Of a stretch of 64,000 bases of DNA, positions 32,969-44,200 are shown piece by piece (position 1 is the first letter of the stretch; every line of letters begins with the position of its first letter). The notes beneath the pieces were generated by a model that saw only the letters and a list, made by a program, of their open reading frames with translations, ran no database searches and was not told the origin of the DNA. Source of the DNA: Tautonia marina (GTDB lineage: Bacteria > Planctomycetota > Planctomycetia > Isosphaerales > Isosphaeraceae). The stretch is from the NCBI RefSeq assembly GCF_009177065.1, contig NZ_WEZF01000028.1, positions 1 through 64,000 of the forward strand, written 5' to 3'. The position numbers were made by a program, and so were the translations under genes.

Positions 32969-35836
32969 ATGGACCATCCACATCCAAGGCCGTGGCATCA
33001 ACTGGCGGCCAATGAGGTCATTGCATACTGGGAGAGCCATGCGGATCGAGGACTGGCGTCCGGTGAAGTGCCGCAGCGTCAGCAACGTTATGGACGGAAC
33101 ATCCTCACGCCGGCCCGAGGGCAGGGACCGCTGGTTCGGTTCCTGCTCCAGTTTCACCAGCCCCTGGTGTACATCCTGCTGGTGGCGACGATTGTCACCC
33201 TGGTGCTCGAGGAGTACATCGAGGCCGCCGTCATCTTCGGGGTCGTCCTGATCAATGCCGTGGTCGGGTTCGTTCAGGAAGGCAAGGCGCTCAAGGCGAT
33301 CGAGGCGCTGGGCAAAACGCTGGTGGCCGAGGCCACGGTGATCCGAGACGGCCACAAGGTGCGCGTCGACTCGACCGAGATTGTTCCGGGTGACCTGGTC
33401 CTGCTGCAATCCGGAGACAAGGTGCCGGCCGACCTGCGCCTGCTCCGTGCCCGGGATTTGCAGATCGCCGAGGCGGCGTTTACCGGCGAATCGGTTCCAG
33501 TCGAAAAAGCCTCCGGCGCGTTGCCGGACGAGATCCCCCTGGCCGACCGCAAGAACATGGCCTATGCGTCGACCCTGGTGACGTTCGGCCAGGGGGCCGG
33601 GGTGGTGGTGGCCACGGGCGACCAGACCGAGGTGGGGCGCATCTCGCAGCTCATGGCGTCGGTCGAGGAACTCCAGACACCGCTGACGCGTCGGATCGCG
33701 CAGTTCAGCAAGGTCCTGGTCGTGATCATTCTGGTGCTGGCTGCGATCAACTTCGCCTTCGGCCTGGTCCGCGGTCAGGAACCGGTTGATTTGTTCATGG
33801 CGTCCGTGGCCCTGGCGGTGGCGGCGATTCCCGAGGGGCTTCCGGCGGCCGTCACGATCATCCTGGCGATCGGCGTCGGCCGGATGGCCCAGCGGCGGGC
33901 CATCATTCGCAAACTCCCGGCGGTCGAGACCCTGGGAAGCACGACGGTCATTTGCTCGGACAAGACCGGCACCTTGACCCAGAACCAGATGACCGTCACC
34001 GCGATCGTGGCCGCCTCGGAACACTTCCCGGTCACGGGGGTCGGCTACGAGCCCGAAGGAGTCATCCAGGCGACGGTTGGCGAGCCGTCGGACGGGCAAG
34101 ACATGACCGACCCTGCTTCGAAGGTCATGCACCTGTCGGTCAACGACCTGCACCGACGGGTCGCCTTGCTGGAATGCGTGCGCGCCGGCGCTCTGTGTAA
34201 CGACTCGCAACGGGTTCAGAAGGAACACGGATGGGACATTCAGGGGGATCCGACCGAGGGCGCGCTCCTGGTCGTGGCCGCCAAGGCCGGTCTCCAGCCG
34301 GAGGTGTTGCACGAGGAAAACCCCCGCGTCGACTCCATCCCCTTCGAATCCGATCATCAGTACATGGCGACCCTGCACGATCAGGGCCTTGACCGACCCC
34401 GCGTGGTCTACGCGAAGGGTTCGGTCGAGGCGATCGTGCAGCGGTGTGACTCGGTGATGGATGCGACCGCGCACCCGCATCCCTTGAACCCGGACGCGAT
34501 CCATGCCCAGGTGGCCGACCTGGCCGCTCGCGGGCTCCGCGTCCTGGCCTTTGCGCGCAAGGAGTTGCCCACCGAGACCTCGGGCATCGAGCATGAGGAT
34601 CTGCGATCGGGTCTGACCTTCCTCGGGCTTCAGGCCATGATCGACCCACCCCGACCGGAAGCCCTGGCGGCGATCCGGATCTGTCAACGTGCCGGGGTGC
34701 GGGTCAAGATGATCACCGGCGACCACGCCCTGACCGCCTCGGCCATTGCCGGGCAGCTCGGACTGGAGCAGGGGACCTCGTCCTCGACCTCGTCCTCGAC
34801 CGAATCGACCGAACTGCCCAGAGCGATCACGGGCCAGGAACTCGTCCGCTACACCGATGAGGAACTCATCGACGCGGCCGATGAAACGGCCGTCTTTGCC
34901 CGGGTCGCTCCTGAGCAAAAACTTCGCCTGGTCCGAGCGCTCCAGGCCCGAGGGCATGTCGTGGCCATGACCGGCGACGGTGTGAATGATGCCCCCGCCC
35001 TGAAGCAGGCCGATATTGGCGTGGCCATGGGCCAGGCGGGCACGGACGTCGCCCGAGAATCCTCGGACATGGTGCTGACCGACGACAACTTTGCGTCGAT
35101 CGAGGCCGCGGTTGAGGAGGGTCGGGGGGTTTTCGACAACCTCACCAAGTTCATCGTCTGGACCCTGCCGACCAACGGCGGCGAGGGACTGGTGATCATG
35201 GCGGCGGTGCTGCTCAGCACCCAGTTGCCCATCTCCCCCGTGCAGATCCTCTGGGTCAACATGACCACCGCCATCATGCTGGGGATGATGCTGGCCTTCG
35301 AGCCCAAGGAGCACGGGATCATGGACCGCCCGCCCCGCGACCCGCAAAGCTCGATCCTCAACGCGAACCTGCTCAAACGGATCGCCTTTGTGAGTGTCCT
35401 GCTGCTGCTTGGTGCCTTCGGCCTCTTCGAGTGGATGATCGAGTTCCGGGGAGCGTCTCTGGCCGAGGCCCAGACCGTCACGGCAAGCGTCTTTGTGATC
35501 GGAGAGCTGTTCTATCTGTTCAACTGCCGATCCCTGACCCGGTCGATGGTTCAGATCGGTGTCTTCGCCAACAAGGCGGCCCTTGGCGGAGCACTTGGCA
35601 TGCTTGCCTTGCAGGTTCTGTTTGCCCACGCTCCCCCGATGAATCAGCTCTTCGGTACCGCGCCGCTGCCGTGGGATGTCTGGCTGATCATCGGAGGGTT
35701 CGGCATCGCGCTCTATACCGTGGTCGAGATTGAGAAGTATCTTGTCGGCTACGCCTTGCAAGGCGATTCGTTCCAGCCGGTAACGCATCACACACCGTCG
35801 GAATCGGACGAGGACCGATCATCTGGTCAGGCTTGA
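32969..35836 (+). CDS. Cation-transporting P-type ATPase, P2-type, CtpF-like
   Basis: 955-residue inner-membrane cation pump. It has the N-terminal cation-ATPase domain, the actuator loop [11 protein letters not shown]4 with [10 protein letters not shown], the phosphorylation motif [11 protein letters not shown] (Asp331), [11 protein letters not shown] in the hinge and about ten membrane helices. In M5, [11 protein letters not shown] keeps the Asn/Glu of calcium pumps. In M6, [11 protein letters not shown] has Ala where SERCA has Asp800, as in CtpF-type bacterial pumps, so calcium is plausible but not assured. A short Ser/Thr-rich insertion ([10 protein letters not shown]) from a small tandem repeat sits near residue 607. 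It follows parAB in the same direction. Confidence 0.88.
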   Translation: MDHPHPRPWHQLAANEVIAYWESHADRGLASGEVPQRQQRYGRNILTPARGQGPLVRFLLQFHQPLVYILLVATIVTLVLEEYIEAAVIFGVVLINAVVGFVQEGKALKAIEALGKTLVAEATVIRDGHKVRVDSTEIVPGDLVLLQSGDKVPADLRLLRARDLQIAEAAFTGESVPVEKASGALPDEIPLADRKNMAYASTLVTFGQGAGVVVATGDQTEVGRISQLMASVEELQTPLTRRIAQFSKVLVVIILVLAAINFAFGLVRGQEPVDLFMASVALAVAAIPEGLPAAVTIILAIGVGRMAQRRAIIRKLPAVETLGSTTVICSDKTGTLTQNQMTVTAIVAASEHFPVTGVGYEPEGVIQATVGEPSDGQDMTDPASKVMHLSVNDLHRRVALLECVRAGALCNDSQRVQKEHGWDIQGDPTEGALLVVAAKAGLQPEVLHEENPRVDSIPFESDHQYMATLHDQGLDRPRVVYAKGSVEAIVQRCDSVMDATAHPHPLNPDAIHAQVADLAARGLRVLAFARKELPTETSGIEHEDLRSGLTFLGLQAMIDPPRPEALAAIRICQRAGVRVKMITGDHALTASAIAGQLGLEQGTSSSTSSSTESTELPRAITGQELVRYTDEELIDAADETAVFARVAPEQKLRLVRALQARGHVVAMTGDGVNDAPALKQADIGVAMGQAGTDVARESSDMVLTDDNFASIEAAVEEGRGVFDNLTKFIVWTLPTNGGEGLVIMAAVLLSTQLPISPVQILWVNMTTAIMLGMMLAFEPKEHGIMDRPPRDPQSSILNANLLKRIAFVSVLLLLGAFGLFEWMIEFRGASLAEAQTVTASVFVIGELFYLFNCRSLTRSMVQIGVFANKAALGGALGMLALQVLFAHAPPMNQLFGTAPLPWDVWLIIGGFGIALYTVVEIEKYLVGYALQGDSFQPVTHHTPSESDEDRSSGQA

Positions 35837-35903
35837 TGGGGCGTTGTTCCTTCCTTTGCACCTTGCGATGCCTTGGGGCTTTCTCCGTGACGTGGGAGAC
35901 GAC

Positions 35904-37187
35904 ATGCTGACGCGACGAACCTTTCTGGGGGCGATGAGTGCGGGTCCGATGCTCGGGGCGCGTGTCGGCCGAGTCGGGGCGCAGGATCAAGACGGCGCTG
36001 CCGCCCGCAAGCGGATGGCGGTGGTCACGACCGAGTGGCGCTATCATTCGCATGCCTGGCACATGGCCGAGCGGTTTCTCCACGGCTATCCGATCGCCGG
36101 TCGCTGGCACCGGCCTCCCCTCGATGTCGTTTCGGTGTATGTCGATCAGTTTCCGGAGAACGATCTCAGCCGTCAACGCTCCGAGGAATTCGGCTTTCCC
36201 ATCTTCCCGACCATTGCCGAAACGCTGCGCGCCGGGGGAGATGAGCTGGCCGTCGACGCCGTGCTGATCATCGGCGAGCACGGCAACTACCCCCGCAACG
36301 CGTACGGCCAGACCCAGTACCCGCGCTACGAATTCTTCAAGGCGGTCACCGATGTCTTCCGCCAGGAGGGCCGGTCGGTGCCGGTCTTCAATGACAAGCA
36401 CCTCTCGTGGCGCTGGGATTGGGCCCAGGAGATGGTGGGCCTCTCCCGAGAGCTCGACTTCCCCTTCCTCGCCGGCTCGTCGCTGCCGGTGACCTGGCGG
36501 ATGCCCTCAATCGACCTGCCCTACGGCGCCGAGGTCGAGGAGATGCTCTGCGTCGCGATGGGCGGGGTGGACAGTTACGACTTCCATGCCCTGGAGACGA
36601 TCCAGTGCATGGCCGAACGCCGGCGTGGCGGCGAGACCGGCGTGGCCGCGGTGCAGGGCCTGCGCGGCCAGGCGGTCTGGAATGCCATGCGGACGGGGGA
36701 CTGGGCCTCGGGAGGCTGGGACCCCCGCTTATTCGAAGCCTGCCTGTCGCGCAGCCACACCCTGGCCCAGCCCGACACCTTCAGCCACCGCTATCCCACC
36801 CCCGAGCAGATCCAGGCCTGGGTCCAGGATCCGGTGGCCTACCGGATCGAGTACCGCGACGGCACCCGAGCCACCATGCTCCTGATGAACGGCCTGGTCG
36901 GCGACTTCACCTTCGCCGCGCGACTGAAGGGAGCCTCCGAGCCCCTCTCGACCCTCTTCCACCTGCCGCCGAACCCCAACGTCGTCTACTCGGCCGCTCT
37001 GATGTCCCAGGCTGAGGAAACGTTCCTGACGGGGAAATCCCCATATCCCATTGAGCGAACGCTGCTGACCACCGGTCTGGTCGAGTCCTGTGTCCGGTCC
37101 CTCGGTGACGGTGGCGAACGATCCGAGACACCCCACCTGGCGGTCTGCTATCAGGTTTCCCCTGCATCAACCTTTGCCCAATCGTAA
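35904..37187 (+). CDS. Tat-exported protein of unknown function
   Basis: 427-residue protein from ATG 35904, preceded by GGGAG. The N-terminus MLTRRTFLGAMSAGPMLGARVG is a twin-arginine signal. After it comes MAVVTTEWRYHSHAWHMAERFL and several His/Trp/Asp-containing conserved-looking stretches (IIGEHGNYPRNAYGQTQYPR, VPVFNDKHLSWRWDWAQEM). I do not recognise a named domain; the residue pattern would fit a folded periplasmic enzyme or oxidoreductase-like protein common in planctomycetes. It lies 67 bp after the P-type ATPase stop and may be co-transcribed. A longer start at 35844 would disturb the signal peptide. Confidence 0.7.
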   Translation: MLTRRTFLGAMSAGPMLGARVGRVGAQDQDGAAARKRMAVVTTEWRYHSHAWHMAERFLHGYPIAGRWHRPPLDVVSVYVDQFPENDLSRQRSEEFGFPIFPTIAETLRAGGDELAVDAVLIIGEHGNYPRNAYGQTQYPRYEFFKAVTDVFRQEGRSVPVFNDKHLSWRWDWAQEMVGLSRELDFPFLAGSSLPVTWRMPSIDLPYGAEVEEMLCVAMGGVDSYDFHALETIQCMAERRRGGETGVAAVQGLRGQAVWNAMRTGDWASGGWDPRLFEACLSRSHTLAQPDTFSHRYPTPEQIQAWVQDPVAYRIEYRDGTRATMLLMNGLVGDFTFAARLKGASEPLSTLFHLPPNPNVVYSAALMSQAEETFLTGKSPYPIERTLLTTGLVESCVRSLGDGGERSETPHLAVCYQVSPASTFAQS

Positions 37188-37207
37188 GGTTTTTTATTCG
37201 AGGCGAT

Positions 37208-37243
37208 GAGGAAGGAATTGCAACGCAACGCATTCCCTTCCTC
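37208..37243 (+). terminator. Hairpin after the Tat protein gene
   Basis: GAGGAAGGAAT (37208-37218) pairs with ATTCCCTTCCTC (37232-37243), with one bulged C and a 13-base loop. It starts 20 bases after the stop at 37187, and a short T-rich stretch (CATTTTG) follows 8 bases later. Likely the end of the P-type ATPase/Tat transcript. Confidence 0.5.
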
Positions 37244-37366
37244 CTGAGTCATTTTGTGGGCTGGAAGCCGGTCTTCCGGGGGGCAGTCGCAACACAGATC
37301 ATCGAGGTGGTTTTGAGATTTCAAGAGACGTGAAAACTCGGAAAATGGTTTTCATTCAATAGGTTT

Positions 37367-38212
37367 ATGGGCGATCAAGGAGCGATTGTTGTTGAAATTG
37401 CGAGTGCAAAATTGATCAAAACCCTTTGTGAACTTGATTCTGTGGAGAAGTTGGGTGTTCAGGCCCTCGGTCCGGGTGGGGTCGATCTCTGGGTGTTCCC
37501 ACAACGCGAATGGTGTGAATTTGAAGATCTGTCTCAATTCGAAGGGTGGATTTCACGCGATGAATTGCTGAAAGCTCAGCGGTTTCGCGTGATTCGAGAC
37601 CAGCGGACATTTCTCGCGACTCGGATCTTGGTTCGGGCGGTGCTGTCTCGTTACGAGGCCATTGCCCCCTCAGACTGGCAATTTGCGACCGGACGTTACG
37701 GCAAGCCCAAACTTGCGGAACCGTCCGTTGTTCCTCCGCTGTACTTCAACCTTTCGAGAACGAGAGGGATGATTGTTTGTGCGGTGAGCCGCACGTACGA
37801 GTTGCTTGGGGTCGATGTCGAGCGATGGGATCAGGGAGCCGAGAATCTCGTGATCGCGGATCGGTACTTTGCCCCTTCCGAGCTCGCTGCGTTGAAGGCG
37901 CTTCCAGACCAGGACCAGGCGGCCCGCTTCATGATGCTTTGGACCTTGAAGGAGAGTTATCTCAAAGCTATGGGGGTGGGGCTGACTCGGCCCCTTCAAA
38001 CCTTTGCAATCACGATCGAGGACAATTCCAGGGCCGATGATCCGATCCGGATTTGGTTCGCACCTGGGTTTGAAGATGATCCGGCGGCATGGCGGTTCGC
38101 CTTGGTCGAAGTGGCTCCGGAGTATCTTGTGGCGCTCGCCGTGGCGACCGGAGGCGAACCCTTCCGGTTACGCGCACAACGGGTGACATCTCGAGATTTG
38201 GAAATTGCTTAG
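37367..38212 (+). CDS. 4'-phosphopantetheinyl transferase (Sfp-type)
   Basis: 281-residue enzyme that would load phosphopantetheine from CoA on the two carrier-protein domains of the adjacent NRPS. Family motifs are visible: FATGRYGKPKL near residue 107, FNLSRTRGMIVCAVS (about 127), LGVDVERW (Mg-binding Asp and Glu, about 147) and the WTLKESYLKAMGVGL motif (about 198). The first 40 residues before VDLWVF are longer than usual and a later start is possible; ATG 37367 lacks a good ribosome-binding site. It converges on the NRPS with only 11 bases between stops, so it is physically linked but not in the same operon. GC is lower than most neighbours. Confidence 0.9.
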   Translation: MGDQGAIVVEIASAKLIKTLCELDSVEKLGVQALGPGGVDLWVFPQREWCEFEDLSQFEGWISRDELLKAQRFRVIRDQRTFLATRILVRAVLSRYEAIAPSDWQFATGRYGKPKLAEPSVVPPLYFNLSRTRGMIVCAVSRTYELLGVDVERWDQGAENLVIADRYFAPSELAALKALPDQDQAARFMMLWTLKESYLKAMGVGLTRPLQTFAITIEDNSRADDPIRIWFAPGFEDDPAAWRFALVEVAPEYLVALAVATGGEPFRLRAQRVTSRDLEIA

Positions 38213-38223
38213 CAAGGTGCTTG

Positions 38224-41200
38224 TCATTGGCTGTGGTTTCTGAGGGCTTCTCTGAGGGCTGTGGCCAGAAACCCCAGATGAGGTGGCTGGAGCATTGTGA
38301 GGTGGTTTCCAGGGCATTCAATCACCTCAACACCTCCGTTTGCGATGGCTCCCCATCCGTTGGTCGCATCCTCGTGGGAGACGCGGGCCTTCTGGGGTTG
38401 GGTCGCTGCGCGGAACAGGACAATCCGACCGGGGTAGGGCTCGAGACCTTGGAGGTAAGCCTCGAACGAGTTCCAGAGAATCTCGTCACGAGGCTCAGGG
38501 GAGTGCGGGGTGGTTTTGAGCCTGGTTCCGGGGCGGATCTTGCTCTGAATTTTCTCGGAGAAATACTTGAATCGATCCGTCGTGGAGCGGTTCCGCAGGT
38601 TTTTCAGGTGGGCTCCGATCCACTCCCGTCGACTGCGCCGTTTGGGATAATTCGGCCCAAACACGTCGATCAGCGCAAGCATCCCCATGGAATGTCCCTC
38701 CGCGATGAGGCGCCGTGCCACCTCCAGCGCCAACAGACCTCCCAGGGAGTATCCGCCCAGATAGTATGGCCCCTCAGGGAGGACGGTTTTCAGGTCGTCG
38801 AGGAACTGCTCGGCAAGGGCAGGGATCAGTGCGGCGAAGGTTTGTCCCGACGGAACCTGGCCCAGGGTCACACTCAAGAAGGGGGCATCTGGTCCCAGAC
38901 GCCGGGCAAGGGATGCCAAAGAGAGGCCGTGCCCGAGGAGCATGCCGTCTCGGCCGAAGCCTCCTGGAAAGCAAACGAAGGGGGGAAGCTGGGCTCCGTC
39001 GACGGGCGTGATCGCGACAAGCCGCGAGGGAGAGCAGGAGGGGATCGTTTTCCGGAGGGTTGCGGCGAACCGACGCACGGTTGACTGAGCGAGGAGCGTG
39101 GTCAGAGGAGGGCGGATTCCGAACTCGTCCTCGATCCGGGCGAACAGCCGCGTGGCGAGCAAGGAGTGGCCGCCGAGGTCGAAGAAATCGTCGTCAGGTC
39201 CGATGGCACGATTGGGGAGGACCTCCTGCCAGAGACGCAGGAGCGTTTGCTCATCCTCGGTCAGCGCTTCCGAGGGCGCACCGGTGGGTTCGGGATCGTC
39301 CAGCTTCCGACTGATCAGGGCGAGGCGATCGATCTTGCCGCTGGAAGTCATCGGCAACGCCTCGACCGCGACGACGAGCGATGGCACGAGGAATTCAGGC
39401 AGTTCGTCTCGCAGCGCTGGGCGCAGACGATCGGCCGTTCCGTCCGAGCCGTCAAGCACCACGAAGGCGACCAGGCGCATTCCCCCCGAGCCGTCGGGTT
39501 GAGGAACGACCGCCGCGTCGAGCACACCGGGATGGCGTCGCAACGCAGCCTCGATCTCCCCAGGTTCGACACGGAATCCCCGTAGCTTGATCTGGTTGTC
39601 GAGTCGGCCGAGGAAGACGAGAGTTCCGTCCGGGAGGCGGCGAACGCGATCCCCCGTGCGGTAGAGTCGGGGTTCGGAACCGTCTCCGAACGGGTTGGGG
39701 ACGAACCGCTGAGCCGTCAGTTCCGGCGCATGATGGTAGCCGAGCGCAAGTCCGTCACCTCCGAGCCAAAGTTCTCCTGGGAGACCGACGGGGAGCGGAC
39801 GGTGATGCTCGTCGAGCACGTAGGCCGTTGTATTCGCGATCGGTCGGCCGATGGGTACGGAGTGGACCCCTTCGGCCACCTCGTCCACCTGGACCGGGTG
39901 CCAGGTGGCAAAGGTGGTTGATTCCGTGGGTCCGTAAACATTGAGCAGGCGGCAGGGAGGCTGAGATGACTGGAGAACCGCCCGAGCTGCGGCGGGATCA
40001 AGCTCCTCCCCGCCGACGAGGAGATGACGAAGCGATCCGAAGGTCGAGGGCTGACTTTGGGCGATCTGGTGAAACAACGCGGTGGTCAGGAAGAGGGTTG
40101 TGATCCGCTTCGAGACCAGAAGGTTGCGAAGGGCCGCAGGGTTGACAAGCGTCTCCCGAGCGATGACCACGAGGGTGCCGCCGTGGAGCAAGGCTCCCCA
40201 GACTTCGAAGGTCGAGGCATCGAAGGCCAGGGTTGAAGCCAGCGCAACCCGATCAGAGGCATCAAGTGCGGCATAGTCGGTTCCGACGACCAGGCGGACA
40301 ACGGCACGGTGCGGAACGAGGACGCCCTTGGGGAGTCCGGTCGAACCCGAGGTGTAGATGAGGTAAGCCGGGGCACTGGCGTCGACAGGTGGATCAACGA
40401 CCTCCAGTGCGTCGAGCTCGCAGGGGGCGTTGCCCAGTTCGATCACGCTTCCCGTGAACGTCTGGGGAACGCGATCGGTTTCACCCTGACGCACAAGAAC
40501 CACGGAAGCAGCAGAATCGCGGAACAGATACTCCAGACGCCGCGCGGGGGTGTCGGGCGCCACGGGGACGTACGTGGCCCCCGTTTTGAGCACCGCGAGC
40601 AAGGCGATCACCGCGTCGGCCGACCGATCGATCAAGAGACCAACCTTATCGCCGACCGATACGCCGGCAGCTCGAAGTCGGGTGGCCAGGCGGTCGGCGT
40701 GAGCCCGCAGTTCTCGGTAGGAGAGGATGCGGTCACCATCCTCGATGGCGGGGAAGTTGGGGCGGGCTGCGACCTGCTCATGAAAGAGTTCGACGAGCGA
40801 TCGCTCTCGAGGGTAATCGGTCGTGGTCTCATTCCAGGAGGCCAGTTGCCGGCGTTCCTGGTCGGTCAAGAACGAACACGCGGAAAGCGGTTGGTCGGGT
40901 TGCGCGACCGCGTCACGGAGCAGGATCTGGAAGTGGTCGACCAGCCGGGAAGCCGTGTTGCCATCAAAGATCTCCGCGTTATACCCAAGCTGGCCGCGAA
41001 TCGTGCCCCGGTGGACGGTCATCATCAAGGTGAGATCGAATTTTGCAACATCGAGCTCAAATTCAACTGTCGAAGCGTGAAGCGTCCCCCAGCCGAGGGC
41101 TGGACGGGGATAATCCTGCACGGTGAAGACGGCCTGGATCAGGGGGTGCTGGCCTGGATCACGACGTGGGTTTAACGATTCAACGATGCGTTCGAACGGA

Positions 41201-44200
41201 ATGTCCTGGTGCGCCATTGTCTCCAAGGTGGTTTCCCGGGCTTCGCGGACCAGCTCGCGAAACGTTGGATCTCCAGGAAGCTTGACCCGCATGACGAGCA
41301 AGTTGACAAAACACCCCACGACCTCGTCGAGATCAGGGTGTGGTCGACCGGCTCCTGGAGAGCCGATTGCGAGATCGGTTTGGCCGGAGTAGCGACGCAG
41401 GAGTGCAGCAAAGGCGGCCAGGAGGACCATGAACAGCGAGGCCCCTTCAGACCGGGCGAGGTTCGTCAGTCCTTGGGCAACCGCTCCAGGGACCTCGATG
41501 GGAACGTGGCCTCCTTTCATGGAAGCCACGGAGGGTCGTGGTCGATCGGTGGGCAATTCCAGGACGGTCGGAAGATCCTCAAGTTGGTCAATCCAGGAAT
41601 CCATTCGGTTGCGAAAGGCGTCACCCTCGAGCCGACCGGCTTGCCAGGCCGCGAAGTCACCGAAGGTCACGGCGAGTTCGGGCAATGGTGCGAACTGTCC
41701 GGTGGTCTGGTTGTGATAACAGGCGGCGATGTCTCGCCAAATCAATCCCAGTGACCAGCCGTCACAGGCGATATGGTGAACGGTCAATTGCAGGACGTGG
41801 TCTTCCGGGCCGAGTCGAACAAGCCGGGCTCGGAACAAAGGGCCGACACTCAGATCAAAGGGAACCTCTCCCTCTGTGTTCAGCCGCTTCGTGAGCACCG
41901 ACCTACGCTCGTGGTCGGGAACCGATGACAGATCCTCGATCGGTAAGGGCCACGAGGGCTGATTGTCAGGCAGCACCACGGGAATCGGGTTCGTGTCCGC
42001 ATCGAGGCGGAAGACCGTCCGAAGGGCCTCGTGGCGACGCACGACCTCACCCAGGGACCGGCTCAAGGCGGGCTCGTCGAGGGGACCAGTGAGCCGTTCG
42101 GCCGAGCTGAGATTGTAACTTGGGAGGCCGGGGGAGATTTGGTCCAGAAACCAGAGACGCCATTGCGAAGGCGAAACGGGCGTCGGCGATCCCTGGGCTC
42201 GTCGAAGGGGGCCGGCGGCTGCAACCGACTCGCCCACACTTATTGAGTCCCTCAGCGCAACGGAGACACGACGCGCCAGGGCGGCGAGCGTTGGGTTTTC
42301 GAACAGGGCCCGGATGGGCAACTCGACGCCGAAGATGAGACGAATGCGAGCCATGACGCGCGCGGCAGCCAGGGAGTGGCCGCCCATCTCGAAGAAATCG
42401 TCCCCGAGGCCGATGGCCTCAACACCCAGGATGTCGGACCAGCAATCGGCCAAAGCGGTTTCCACGGGATCGCGAGGCGGGGGGGTCTCGGTGGTCCCTC
42501 CAAACGAGCCGCGTTGCACCGATGGCAATGCCTTGCGGTTGAGCTTTCCGCTGGTCGTCAACGGAAGGGCTTCGAGGGGGACGTAGGCGGAGGGAATCGC
42601 CGCCTCTGGGAGTTCCTCGGAAAGAAAACGGCGAAGAACCGCGGCAGACGGGGGGAGCGTTCCAGGCGGAGCAACCAGGTAGGCCGCAAGCCAGGAACCA
42701 GCGACCGAATCCTCATAGGCCACGACCGCCGCCTCCGACACGTCCGGATGGCGACGCAGTGCGGCCTCAACTTCACCGGGCTCAATACGAACGCCTCGGA
42801 TCTTCATTTGATGATCGAGACGACCCAGGTACTCAATCGATCCATCCGGTAACCAGCGGGCCCGATCGCCCGTGCGATAGAGCCGCGCGTTGGCTGCCGG
42901 TTCGAAGGGATCGACGAGGAATCGTTCGATGGTCAGCTCAGGACGATTGAGGTATCCCCGGGCGACGCAGAGTCCCCCCAGAAACAGCTCCCCCGCCACG
43001 CCAATCGGTTGCGGTTGCCCGTGGGGGTCGAGAATGTACGTCCGTGCGTTGGCGATGGGTCGGCCAATCGGAACGGGTCCTGGGCGGTCGTCAGGATGGC
43101 AATGGTGGTAGGTCACTTCCACCGCGGCTTCGGTTGGCCCGTAGAGATTGTGCAGCTCCACGCTGGAGCCAAGCCGCTCGAAGAACCGATCGCGGAGGTC
43201 CGCCGTGAGGGCCTCACCACTCGAAAAGACGTGGCGGAGTGTTGAGAGACAGCCTGGGGCGCCGGGATCGTCCAGGAAGGGACCCAACATGGAGGGGACG
43301 AAGTGGCAGTGCGTGACCTGGGCTCGCGTGATGAGTCGAGCAATGTAAGAGGGATCGCGATGTCCATCCGGCCGAGCGAGGACCAGACAGGCGCCGGTCA
43401 TCAAGGGCCAAAAGAACTCCCAGACCGAGACATCGAAGGTGTACGGTGTCTTTTGCAGGACCCGGTCTCCCGGGCCAATCGGGAACGTGAGCTGGCCCCA
43501 GAGCAATCGGTTGCAGATGGCCCGGTGCTCGTTGATCACACCCTTGGGAAGGCCGGTCGAGCCCGAGGTGTAAATCAGATACGCTGCATGATTCGGGGTG
43601 TTGATCGGCTCGGGGTTCTCGTCGGATCCCGGTGGTTCGATGTCAGGAAACCTCAACTCCACAAGCGGAGCAGGTTGACCCAGGGTCATCACGGTTTCCA
43701 TCAAGGACGGTTGCGTGACGATGGCGTTCGGCTGAGCATCGTCCAGTAACCCTTTGAGGTAGGACGCGGGAGCGGACGGGTCGAGCGGAAGATAGGCCGC
43801 TCCCGCCTTGAGGACCCCGAGCAAGGCGATCACCAGTTCAGGAGACCGTTCCGCGACCACCGCGACTGTGGTTTCCGCGCCGACCCCGAGCGATCGCAGG
43901 TGATGCGCCAGGCGGTTCGCTCGTTGGTTTAATTCCGCGAAGGTCAGTGCGGCGGGAATGACCCCACCGTCGTCGTCCACATCAGGGAACAGCACCGCCA
44001 CCTGAGTCGGGGTCTTTTGGACCTGGTCCTCGATCAGGTGATGGAGGGTGGTTTCGATGGGGAGGTCACGCTGCGTGGCGTTCCATTCATGGACCACACG
44101 ATCCAATTCGGATTTGCTTAAAATTGGGAGGCGATCGATGGTCTGATCGGGATCGGCCACGGCGCCATCGAGGATGATCTGGAGCCGACCGAGAACGCGA

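Noticed and set aside
32621-35791. A 1056-codon minus-strand open frame
   Set aside because: It is the antisense frame of the P-type ATPase gene; its translation is a His/Gln/Arg/Gly-rich mix without domains, while the plus strand has all ATPase motifs.
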